Shown here piece by piece: positions 22,660-32,774 of a stretch of DNA of 64,000 bases. The stretch covers positions 1 to 64,000 of the forward strand of contig KV918987.1 in assembly GCA_002049455.2 (NCBI GenBank), read 5' to 3'. The notes under the pieces are model-generated. The model ran no database searches. It had not been told where the DNA came from and saw only the letters and a list, made by a program, of their open reading frames with translations. Every line of letters starts with the position of its first letter. Position 1 is the first letter of the stretch. Origin of the DNA: Porphyra umbilicalis (taxonomy: Eukaryota > Rhodophyta > Bangiophyceae > Bangiales > Bangiaceae). A program made the translations under genes and the position numbers.

Positions 22660-23838
22660 TCAGCCCCGCCGCGATGGCGGCGCCGGCGTTGCGGCCGTGG
22701 CGGCGGCCGCAGCGGCGGCGGCCGCGGCGGCGGCCGCCGCCGCCGCAGGCGGCCCCACCCCGGGCGCCGCCGCCTCGGCGTCGAGGCGCAGCACCGTCAC
22801 GTCTGCCGCCGCGTCGGCGGGGAGGCGGGCCACGAGCGCCAGCGGGTGCACCCCCGTCGGCGTCACGAGGGGGGGCGGCGGCGGCCGCCCCGCGGCGGCG
22901 GCGACCGCCCCCGCCGGCGACGTGGCCGCCGCCGCCTTGGCGTCGGCGGCCCCGTCGGGGGGCTTCCCGCCGCCGCCCTTGGCCGAGGCGCCCCGCTTGG
23001 CGTCAGACGCCGCGGAGCGGCTCGACTCTCGCGACGCGCGCCAGCCGCCGCGCTCGGCGGGGGCGGCCTTAGCGTCGGCGCCGCCCCAGCCGCGGTCTCG
23101 CTGCCGCTCCCTCCCGCGCCCCCGATCCCGGTGCCGGTCGCCCGCGCCCGCAGAGCCGCTGAGGCGCCCGAGCGGCAGCGACACGGACCACGTGCGGCGG
23201 CGGCCATTGCCGGGCTTGTCCGTCCCGGGCGACAGCAGCTGCCGCAACGCCGACCGCGCGCGCTCTCCAGACGTGCGCGGGGGGGGCTGCAGCGCGCGGG
23301 GGGCGGGCGGCGTCCGCTCCGCCCGCCCGGGCAGCGGAGAGACGCTGACCACCGCCAGGGGCGCCGCCGCCGCGACCTTGGCTACCGGCGACCGCTGCGT
23401 CGGCAGCGCCGCGTCGGCCGACGCCGACGCGCTGGCGGCGGCGGCGGCGGTGGCGGCGGCAGCGGCGGCGGTGGTGGCGGCGGCGGCGGCGGACGCGCTC
23501 CCCGCCCGCTCGGCTGTCGACACAGCCGCCGACGGCGCCACGTCCCCGTGCCCTTCGGCCGCGGCGCGCGCTGCGGCGGCCACTACGACGGCCGCCTGGG
23601 CTGCCGGCGGGGCGGCGCCAGCGGCGCGGTCGCTCATGGGCATGCCGGCAGCGGTAGACCGGCAGCCGGCACCCGGTATAGGCGCCGCCGTTCGCTGCCC
23701 CCCGCCCCGCCACATGGCATGTTTGACCGTTTTATCGCGTGAATGCGAGGTCCCCCCGAGCAATGAGGAGGCTACAATGGCTTCAAATCGGGTGAAAAAT
23801 TGAACATGAGCAGCACAAGGCGCGGAAAGTGGCCCCAT
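22660..23838 (-). CDS. possible Ala-rich low-complexity protein
   Basis: An open frame of 392 codons starts at ATG 23838. A start at 23643 (MPMSDRAAG) would be as plausible. The product is mostly Ala/Gly/Pro with an RS/RD-like segment in the middle (GDRHRDRGRGRERQRDRG, then SRESSRSAASDAKRG), as in some splicing-related or RNA-binding proteins. A smoother stretch near the end reads HPLALVARLPADAAADVTVL. GC-rich DNA gives long open frames by chance, and the opposite strand is also open here, so this may not be a gene. No domain is recognised. Confidence 0.25.
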   Translation of the reverse strand: MGPLSAPCAAHVQFFTRFEAIVASSLLGGTSHSRDKTVKHAMWRGGGQRTAAPIPGAGCRSTAAGMPMSDRAAGAAPPAAQAAVVVAAAARAAAEGHGDVAPSAAVSTAERAGSASAAAAATTAAAAAATAAAAASASASADAALPTQRSPVAKVAAAAPLAVVSVSPLPGRAERTPPAPRALQPPPRTSGERARSALRQLLSPGTDKPGNGRRRTWSVSLPLGRLSGSAGAGDRHRDRGRGRERQRDRGWGGADAKAAPAERGGWRASRESSRSAASDAKRGASAKGGGGKPPDGAADAKAAAATSPAGAVAAAAGRPPPPPLVTPTGVHPLALVARLPADAAADVTVLRLDAEAAAPGVGPPAAAAAAAAAAAAAAAATAATPAPPSRRG

Positions 23839-25469
23839 CGCAATGGCGTCAGGAGGGGGATTTGGATCTAAATCGTTTGCAACTCTACCCCCTCTCAGGC
23901 GTTGGAAACGGCCCCCACGATCGATTCTAGAGGTTTAATCTCTAGAATAGAACGTGGGTCCGTTTCTCCTGAGATCCTACACGGTGGGAGGTGTCCACCG
24001 TGCGTGACCCGCCGTGCTGGTGGGTGACGTGGGGCAAGCACGTGCCGATTTCTATTACAGTACTTAAACACACCTTTACAGGAGTAAATGGAAAGCAACT
24101 ACCAACACGTGGTGCACACGTTGCATAATTAGAGTCTGCCGATCCATGGTTTGCGTTAATACAGTGAAATTTTTATGTGTATTAATCCGACTATAATTTT
24201 CCCCTTTCAACCCTGCTCTCCATGCAGGGATGTGGGTCGATAATTATCACGCGATAAAGATCGTCATAATTATCGCACGCTTATCGAAATCATGGCAGCA
24301 CGCGCTGATAATGATCGTCGGTGGGCCACGTGTTCGCACTTAATTTGAAGAGCATACATGTCATGCCGCAAGTGGAACAAGCGGATCCTGGACTCGCTAT
24401 CACCGCCTCTGTCGGTCTTTGTTTCCGGAGCTCGCCTGCTCAATGCCCCTACTGCACCACCGGCATGTGCGCACCCGACCGCCGCCGTGCAGGCGGGAGG
24501 AGTACTGATATATGCCATGCTACACTCCTGCCTGGCCGCACGCCGCGTGGCGGCGGCCGCCGCTATCGCCGTCGTGAGGGTGTGTGTCGGTTTGGTGGTC
24601 GTCGCCGACGCGTTCCCGCTCTCATGCATGCCATCTCTTCGCAAGGTGGTCGCCATTTCTCCTCCCCCCTGCATTATCGAGGGCAACGCCTCACACACCA
24701 TAACCCTGGTGAGGGTGTCCGTGTGGCGAACGCGGTCGGCCCACAACCACCCCCCCCTCCGACCCCCCCCCAGACCCAAAGGCGGCGGCGGCCGCCGCGC
24801 GAGCTGTCCCCCCCGTCGCCCTAAATGACAGCGAGCATGTGCCGCGCGGTGGAGGCGGCGGCCCACCCCCATAGGCATCGTGTGTAGGCGCGCGAGAGAC
24901 GTACTGAAGGAGAACTAACAGGCTGTTAGACGAGACATGATTCAGGTCGTCCATCAGGTACTTTCAGAAGAAGTCGGGCTGATAGTTTCTGTAACCATGA
25001 ACGGTAACTATTAATAACTATGAAGAAAAAAAACCCATCAATGATGATTTCGTCGAAATCTTACAACCCTGTCTCCATGCCCTCTTCAGGCCCAAGCAAG
25101 CGGCCCAAAAATCTCAGGAAATCTCATTGCTGATTGTAATGGCTCTGCGTGACCCCTGCAAGACACGTTCATTGGCTTGCAAGATTACTGGCGGCAACTC
25201 TCAGCCAACAGTACGATCGTGGCTTGTCGAACAGCCAATCCGACTTCATTTCTATGCTGCGTCGTCGGCTCTGCCTGCCTTCTCTCTGCAACCGCCATTT
25301 TTTAGAGGTTATCAATAACTGGAAAAGCGATTATGCCCAGAATCGGCCCTCTGGCACTGTCGAGTGGGGTGGTGCAGCACGGCTGGAGGGCCGAAAGACA
25401 CTCGGTCACTCGACGCTCTCCAATATAGAGTTCTTGCAACGCTCGTGAGAAGGGTTTGTGAGAAGTTCT
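23839..25469. other. gene-poor, balanced-composition stretch
   Basis: No gene is recognised. A short inverted pair around TCTAGAGGTTTAATCTCTAGA lies at 23928-23948. A GATAATTATC-type AT-rich repeat is at 24234-24335. A G/C-rich patch lies at 24740-24870. The rest shows no structure I can name. Confidence 0.45.
24234..24335. repeat. AT-rich GATAATTATC-type repeat, copy 2
   Basis: It has CGATAATTATCACGCGATAA, then ATAATTATCGC, TTATCGAAATC and CTGATAATGATC, ending near GGCCACGTG. Word order resembles 11836-11950. Confidence 0.45.
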
Positions 25470-28060
25470 CGACAGCTTCGGCCGGATGAGCTCTGTGCAA
25501 GGCGCCGGATAGAGCGACAGATACACGTTTCCTTCTTACGACCTTGTCGGCGACTTCGCCGTGTTGGCGTTTGCCACTCGTACCGTGGTACATGCTTCTT
25601 CTTCTGTCGAAGAAAGCGCACCACCAAGTTGCGTGGGAGGTTCTCCAGGGGTTCCCAGGTGTCGTCCTTCGACCCGTAGTAGAACCAGCGCACCTTAGCG
25701 CTGCAGCTGTCGCCCGTCTGGCGTAAGCCTAGGAGTTTGTCAATCATATACTCGTCGGCGGTTGCCGTGGGTGGCTTGCGTTGGCCTAGACGATCTGGCA
25801 GGGGGTGCGGCACCGTGTCCGTCGTCGTTGGACGAGGAGCTGGTGTGACATGGTCACTGCGGACACGTTTTTCCTCCCCGTCAATGTCAATGACAAACGT
25901 GGAGGCATCCGCGTCCGCGTCAACGACCACGAAGGGTCCAATGGCCTTTCTTTGCAGCTTGTCTTGCCGATCGTGGTTGGTCGTGTATACGAAGTCGCCG
26001 ATCTTGACGTCCGCATTGCGGGTTGCGACCCGATGGTCGAATATACGTTTGAAACGTTGTTGCGTCTTACGCAAGGCCTCGAATACAATGGGGATCTGCC
26101 TGCGAAGGCGGGCCATGAACTCGCGTTTGCGAGCTAGGGGTGACGCATCCTTGAGCGTTCCCTTATTGGCCAGCGGAGTGCCCGGGGTCAAGTTGCGAAC
26201 CGTGAGGTTGGGGATCCGCCTTGGGATAACGAGCTCAAATGGAGCGATACCCGTAGACCGGTGCGGTTGGCTATTATATGCCATGGTGATTACCGGGAGT
26301 AGCTCGTCCCATCGTGATGGGTCATCAGCGACGTAATGTCGAAGCTGAGTAGCCATGGTACGGTTGTACCGTTCAACTTGCCCATTGGTTTGGGGGTGAT
26401 ACGCCGTGGTGCGAACCGTTTCAATGCCAAGCATTTTCATTACAGCGATGAAGAAGTTCGACATGAACTGGGGCCCTTGGTCCGATAGGATCCGGTCCGG
26501 TGGGCGGTAGGCGGACACCCATGCGTCGATAATGGCTGACGCCACGGACATGGCCGTAATTCGTCGTAAGGCGACGACACACTTGGTGAGCTTGGCGAAG
26601 CGGTCGGTGATAACCAAGATGAAGCGATTGCCCTTCTTGGAGGCCGGGATGGGCCCAAAGATGTCAACGGAAAGTTCCGTGAGAGGCTCAGTAGCCGGTA
26701 ACAGTGTCAAGGGCGTGGTGTGTCGCCGCAAGGCGAGGCAGTTTTGGGCACAAGTTGTGCACTTGGTGATGGTGGTGTGGATGTCCGTGACCATCGAAGG
26801 CCAGTAATATGCCTTTCGCATGGTGTAATACGTCCGGTTCATACCAGGATGGGCTGCCACTGTGGCGTGGTGCTCGAGCGTCAAGACGCGTTCACATAAT
26901 GATTTTGGTATGACCAATTAGTTGCCGTAAGGCGTCCGGCGATACAGAGCGTGATGCTCTTTGCGGAAGAAGGCCTTGGCGGTTCCGCGTTTCACGAGAG
27001 TGGACATCTCGACACAGTAGTCGTCTGTTTGCTGTGCTTCAACAACGTCGTAGAACTCCACCGGTTCGGGTGTGTCGGTACCCGTGTACCTCCCCGTCCT
27101 TACGCCGTTGGCCGTCTCGGCCAATGCCAGGCAAGGTATATCATCATGGATATCTTCTGGCGGCGCCACCGTAGAGGCGCGCGACAGGAAGTCGGGCAAG
27201 TGGTGCGATGCAACTGGTTTATAAACCATATCGAATGTGTATTCGGAGAGGCGAAGTCGCCATCGCATCAAGCGTCCGCTTGAGTCGGTCGTGCTGTAGA
27301 TTCAGCTAAGTGCTTGGTGATCCGTTCGGATGAGGAACCGTTGCCCGTCGAGGAAGTGCCTCAACTTGAGGACTGCCCACACGACACCGAGGCATTCTCG
27401 CTCCGTTGTGGAGTAGTTTTGCTCTGCAGCAGTGAGTCCTCGGTTCCAATATCCGACAGGATGAAGCAAGTCGCCCGGTTCCTCCTGAAGGAGTGTACAA
27501 CCGACTTGGTCGGCGCATGCGTCAACGTCGACGACGAGCTTCCGATTGGCCTTTGGCAAGGCAAGTACCGGTGGGAACAATAGTGCGTTGCGAAGGTCCT
27601 CGAATGCGGCGATGGCCACGTCCGTCGGTGGTGGCAGATCCGGTGGGATCTCGGCCCTAGTCAGGGCGTTCAGGGGCTTCGCGCGTTTGGCAGAGTCCTT
27701 GACGAAACGTCGATAGACGTTGCACATGCCCAAGAAGCTTTTCAGCTGGATCTTCGTCGTTGGGAACTTGGCGTGCTTCATAGCATCCACGTTCTTGTCA
27801 TGCACGTGCAGTTGCCCGGGGCGGACAATGTCTCAGAGGTACTCGACTTCGTCGGAGAACCATGTGCACTTTTCCAAGTTCAGGGTAACCCCGGCTTCGC
27901 GCAGACGGTGCCGAACCGTGTCAACGTCCTTGAAGTGTTGTTCCGCGTTCGTGGAGAAGATGATGACGTCGTCTAAGTAGACAAGGCATATCTGCCACTT
28001 CAAGCCCGAGAGGATAGTATCCAACGCACGCTGAAAGGTAGCAGGCGCGTTCGCCAATCA
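25470..28060 (-). mobile_element. Ty3/gypsy chromovirus-type LTR retrotransposon, pol remnant (fossil)
   Basis: Read on the minus strand, the parts follow the Ty3/gypsy order: reverse transcriptase sequence at the right end, RNase H, integrase with a zinc-binding head, the core including a TDRFAKL segment and a YHPQTNGQVERYN motif, and finally a chromodomain-like tail ending near 25580. The tail places it with the chromoviruses. It is broken in several places, and gag and protease sequence was not recognised. I found no flanking long terminal repeats, so its age cannot be judged from LTR divergence. It appears old. Confidence 0.85.
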
Positions 28061-28189
28061 GAAAGGCATTGATAACCAGTGGTATATATTTCAATGCGTT
28101 GTGAACGCCGTCTTCTCTTGGTCGTCCTTGCGTAAGGGCACTTGCCAGTACCCCGCGGTGCAGTCCAGAGACGTGAACACCTGGGCACC

Positions 28190-28385
28190 ACCCCGCCCCA
28201 TCCCACCCGCTCAACCCCACCACACCCCATCCCGCCCGCGCCACCCGCAGCACCTCACCCCATCCCCACCACCACACCCCACCCCACCCAACCACACCCC
28301 ACCACATACCACCCCTCCCCACACCACCCGCTTAACCCCACCGCACCCCACTCTACCCCACCCCACCCGCCCCACCTCACCCCTG
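28190..28385 (+). repeat. C-rich simple repeat (CCCCACC type)
   Basis: This is an irregular array of CCCCACC/CCACACC words with almost no G on the plus strand, lying just right of the retrotransposon fossil. No coding meaning. Confidence 0.8.
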
Positions 28386-28650
28386 GTCATAGTTAGTTTT
28401 GTCTGGTCATTCGTTTGAAAAAGAGTCAATTGTTTTGTACATAATTCTGTCGTAGGGCCTGGAACGCCGACCGAACCGCACTTCATGTACAGGCCGTGCC
28501 ATGAAACCCGTAAATATGTACGAACACTGGCCCGCTGGCTGGAATCGGGGGTGCACACTGACACTGTTGAACGATCAGCAATCCGGGGTGGTCGCGGCCG
28601 GACTGACAAAAGTAGCCTTCAACCGTCTTTAAGAGAGTAGATTGAATGAC

Positions 28651-28791
28651 TACAGCCGTTCTCCCGAAAATCCCGCACTCCAACACTTGCAAAAGAGTTC
28701 CAAATCGGCCTCTATGACCCCGCAGAGCAGAGGCTGATTTGGAACTCTTTTGCAACAGTTGGAGTGCGGGATTTTTGGGAGATCGGCTGTA
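28651..28791. mobile_element. palindromic MITE, family 1, copy A
   Basis: It is a near-perfect foldback of about 137 bp between TACAGCCG and CGGCTGTA. The arm contains TCCCGCACTCCAACA and GAGTTCCAAATCGGCC; the centre is CTATGACCCCGCAG. The ends are CAGCCG..CGGCTG with TA on both sides, as for Tc1/mariner-type target duplications. Further copies lie at 32641, 50204, 59285 and 61715, with half a copy at 48228. Confidence 0.8.
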
Positions 28792-30789
28792 TGTAGAAAT
28801 CGGTGCAATCACCAGGACGATTCTAACAATCGCCGAGCGCATCCGGCCCGCCCACCCGCCGGGTGCACAGCGCGCCGCCGCCCCCCCTTCCCCCCAGAGG
28901 TTTCACACGGCATATTCCCATCAATCTCATGTGAAACCGTTCACGAGCATTTCTTACCTCCATTTGAGAGGGTGGCGAGATGGGGTGCATCTCCAGGCCG
29001 TTTGGGCATCTCGCCACTATCCCCCCTCCCTACGGGAAATGCCGGATCAAAAATGCTCCACGTCCTAAGAACGGGCCAATCAGTATCGCGCACTTGCTCC
29101 TGCGACCCAATCGGGATTACCTCGGATGGAGTTGAAGACCTGACTCGGATCAAAGGGTGCTCCACTGCAGCACACTGCACCGTGAGTGGCCAGAGTATCA
29201 GCTGTAAACTGTAAGCTGTTCAGATGTCATATCGAATTCGATGTAGCCCACGAGGGTTGCCTCGTGGAAGTGCATTTGGAAAAGTAGCCGTCGAGAAATG
29301 TCAGGTGATCCAGTGCCATGCTGTTCGAATTCGATGCCGTCGCCGCCGTCGTGCCCGGCACCCACAGACGCTTCTCATCGGCGACCGCTGCCGATCGACC
29401 GTCACCATCTGACTGCCGCTGGCATCGTCTTTGCTCGGCCATCGCACTCAACACCCTTTTGGCACCACCATCCCCACCACTCACACAATCTTCATCATCC
29501 CCACCGCTCGGTGACCTACAAGCCCGGAGACCCGGGGAATGGCGAGCGTTTTTCCCGGAGGCCGCGACGCGACCATCATCAGCTTACTACCTCCAGCCTA
29601 CACTGCTGGCGCCCGACGCCGGACCAAGGCGGCGGAGGTGGGGGCGGGTGCAGGGGGGGAGGGGGAAGAGGGAGGGAGGGGGACGTGGCGGACGGGGGGG
29701 GAGGTGGGAAGGCTAACTTTGTTCTTGGAGTTCTGGGCGTGGGTGGTGGGTTTGATGGGGGGGTCGGGGGAGGCGCGGTTGCCGAAGTGGCTGCGCCGGA
29801 AAGGCATTATACCCCCGCCGACGACAACGCCGACGACACCGGCCTGTCGGACCCAGAGGAGGAGCACGACGCTGGCAAAAGCTTCCTTTCATGCTTGTAG
29901 TGTGCGGCATGGCCGGGGGGGGCCCGAGGCGAGGGGGCGGGGGGAGGCGAGGGGAAGGGGAGGCGAGGGGGGGGGAGGCGAGGGGGTGGGTGAAGTAGGC
30001 GGGGCGGGGGGGGGGCAGCGAGCGTGGGGGTGTGGGGGACGGAAAAAGGGGAGGTAGGTAGACGTCGCGGTCGGGTCTTCAGCGGCGAAGTAGCCGAAGA
30101 AGCTGTAGGCACCCCAGAAGAAAACGTTTAGAATTACACGCCAGCCCGGATCATGATCGTTTGCAAAGTGGGGCGCATGCTTATTTGCTGTACTAGCGCC
30201 GGTACCCACAATTTTCAAATTGCCTCCGAACGCGTCCAGTACAGGCTGAAATGGCACGTACTAGGCCATATTCGACCCCCCTCCACACTGCAAAACTTCC
30301 AATATAGTATAGAAACGATATTCGCGTTTTAGACCGCTGCGCTCCTCTGCACGCGCCCAGTATAGGAATACACTGCGCCCACCACGCGCCTGGCTGCCAC
30401 TCCACGGCACCGACACTGCTCAGACATCGCGTACGCGGGAGTCTTTCCGGCGCTGGGTGGGGACACGTAGAACTCGCAGGACATCCCACGATCAAGAAAC
30501 GTAACGCAGCACCTGCAAACGGCGGTCTATCACGCTTCCCTTGCGGGCTGTCGTGAGGCTGTTTGTTGGTCTGCAGGGGGGCCGCTTTTGCCTCGTCTCA
30601 TGCGTTTACTCTTTGGCTGCGCTTCCTCTGCAAACACTGCATAACATATCAAGCAGAGTCCAGGCCAGAAGAAAGGACCAAGAATAAAAACTAAAGCAGA
30701 GGTTACACCGCCCCGGCTTGATCGCATGCTGGACCCCGCGTGCCCTGCTGAGCGCGTCAATGAAATAGAAACGAGTGGAACAGCGTCGA

Positions 30790-31040
30790 ACGCAGAAAAC
30801 CCAGAAAGAGATAAACACGTAGCCAATTACGAGAAGCAAAGAGATCGACGAGCAACACGGAAATGCGAGACGTGCGTCAGTACAATGACAAAAGAATTCA
30901 GTACGCCCGCGACACCCGCAAACACGTAGCCAATCACGAGAAGCAAAGAGATCGACGAGGAACACGGAAACGCGAGACGTGGGTCAGTACAATGATACAA
31001 AAACCCAGTACGTCCGTGAGAACCGCACCGGCACCCACAA
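30790..31040 (+). repeat. tandem repeat, ~107-bp unit, about 2.3 copies
   Basis: The block beginning AAACACGTAGCCAAT occurs at 30813 and 30920. Each is followed by GAGAAGCAAAGAGATCGACG and later CAGTACAATGA. Partial units lie on both sides. Copies differ at several positions, so it is not very recent. Confidence 0.7.
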
Positions 31041-31693
31041 AGTACGCAGGTACAACACGCCACTGAACTGTGTTACTCTGAGAAGCTGCACGACAAAGCA
31101 TCCGCCTCACGGCACGTACCGAGGAGCCTGCGGCAGATCGGAGACGGATCGAGGGGGTGGCGAACGACGGCGACGCCGGCGTGGCGTGCGACGACGCCAG
31201 GAGGGTGGGCGAGGGTGTCGGTCTCGACCCGACTAGACGACCTGTGGCACAGCCTCAGATACGCCGCCCTCGCGGTCACGTTGGATCTTATGAGGCGAGC
31301 GCACTGTTTTTCGACCCTCTCAGACGCACCGAGAGGGCACATTGTGCGCGGTCCGCCCAGCCTCTTTCGACTCAGTGTGCAGCTGCGCGCTGTTGTTTGC
31401 GACTCATACGTGATGCGTTCCATGAAACACAGCGATAGCCTCCCTGTCAGCTCTCGACAGCAATGCTGCGTCATCAAACTATGTGCACGTATCTGATTGG
31501 GCAACGATAGCTTTTCGAATGGAAAATTGACCGGTATCCACCTTCGTTGCTCGTTTTGATACGTGCTGAACGCTGGTGGCTTCTGGCAGTCCAGGGACGC
31601 CCGACACAGATTGATGTGTGACAAACCGTCCTGACCGGCCCTGGCACGCTGCGAAACGACGAAGACACACCCGATTTCCTTGTGTGCGCGTCA

Positions 31694-31723
31694 CTTGTAG
31701 CCTGCTTCAGCAGGGGCTACAAG
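31694..31723 (+). repeat. short strong hairpin
   Basis: CTTGTAGCC and GGCTACAAG pair around an inner TGCT/AGCA stem with a two-base loop. It could be an RNA hairpin or a chance palindrome. The same GGCTACAAG word recurs near the hAT copy 2 breakpoint (about 20530-20565). Confidence 0.5.
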
Positions 31724-32265
31724 CCCACGAATCCGGCCCGATTTACCTGGTACACCCCACGGGGCCAGCACGTGGGACTTATAGCCCACGTTCTGGACCC
31801 CCCCCCCCCCCAGATGACGGGCGTTCGGCCCCCCCCCCACGGCCGCCGCTCTGAATTGATGCCAGTAAGGCAATCGGGCCTGCAGTTCATGAAATTTAGC
31901 CTAGTACGCGTCTTATTACACGCCTAGTATGCGCCCCACTTTCCCGACGATGGCTTACGTGCATTCTATTCGCCAGATCTATGTGCCTGGATCAACGGCA
32001 GCCGCTCAATCGAATCAATGGCAGCCACACAATCCGTTAGGGGAGCCTCCTAGGCCCTTTCCAGAGTCTCATTTATTGAGCTTTTTTGATCATCAGGCCA
32101 ATGAGGAGCCGGCCTCAGTCTCAACCTCAATTTCCAGCCGAGTGGGATTTTGCGAATTCCCAACTACTCGAAGTGGAGCTTTTTTGTTCCGGCATTTCCC
32201 GTAGGGCCTCCATTGTCGCAGAGACGGTGGCGAGACGCCGAGTGTCATTTTGCACTCCCCCGCAC

Positions 32266-32380
32266 CCCCCCCCCGAGCCCCCCCTCAGCCCCCCCAGCAG
32301 CCCCCCCCCCCCCCCCCCCCAAAATCCCCGCGCACGCCCCCCCCCCCCCCCCCACAGACCCCCTGAGACCCCCCCCCCGT
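32266..32380 (+). repeat. C-homopolymer-rich tract
   Basis: Runs of up to about 18 C are interrupted by single A, G or T. It is low-complexity, and run lengths are likely uncertain in the assembly. Confidence 0.8.
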
Positions 32381-32540
32381 CGATTGTGGCTCACCTACAC
32401 GTCGAACCGACCGCGTGCGTATTGTTTGAAATACAACCTCAAGGTTCTCAACGAAGGTTGGCTCAGAACAGTGTTGTCAACAACTTGAAAGAAGACTCGC
32501 TACTAGCCCACCTGCTCTGGGGTTGCCACCCATGCTTTAC

Positions 32541-32633
32541 GTCCATACACCGACGAAAATAGGCCACACGTCGGAAGGACGCACGAGTTTTGGCCAGCCC
32601 AGAAGGGATGCAGCCGAGTGTCGGTCCATTCCA
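32541..32633. repeat. short dispersed repeat, copy 2
   Basis: It matches 1719-1812 in the same orientation with about one mismatch in six. It directly precedes palindromic MITE copy B. Confidence 0.6.
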
Positions 32634-32640
32634 CACTGTG

Positions 32641-32774
32641 CAGCCGTTCTCCCAAAAGTCCCGCACTCCAAGAGTTGCAAAAGAGTTCCAAATTGGCCTG
32701 TACGACCCCGCAGAGGCCGATTTGGAACTATTTTGCAACAGTTGGAGTGCAGGAGTTTTGGGCGAACGGCAGTA
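32641..32774. mobile_element. palindromic MITE, family 1, copy B
   Basis: The foldback is the same as copy A, but more diverged. Its right end (CGGCAG) abuts a TA at 32773-32774, which is also the left target TA of the next element. So a second element inserted at the TA bordering this MITE. Confidence 0.75.

Larger units (their letters stand above)
28792..32540. other. gene-poor stretch
   Basis: No gene is supported. 28850-29260 is balanced sequence. 29300-30060 is GC-rich on alternating strands with a G-rich run at 29640-29760 and 29920-30050. 30060-32250 is more AT-rich and contains a ~107-bp tandem repeat and a small hairpin (listed separately). Reading frames of up to 180 codons exist around 31073-31624 but show no familiar motif. 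Confidence 0.45.

Noticed and set aside
30790-31040. Tandem repeat considered as a CRISPR array
   Set aside because: Units are ~107 bp, imperfect, only about two, with no short-repeat/spacer pattern, and the genome is eukaryotic.
31073-31624. 183-codon minus-strand frame with varied composition
   Set aside because: No motif, no repeat elsewhere in the window and no supporting flank; chance cannot be excluded.
31694-31723. Strong short hairpin considered as a terminator or RNA gene
   Set aside because: Isolated, with no following T run and no conserved neighbour gene; listed only as a repeat.
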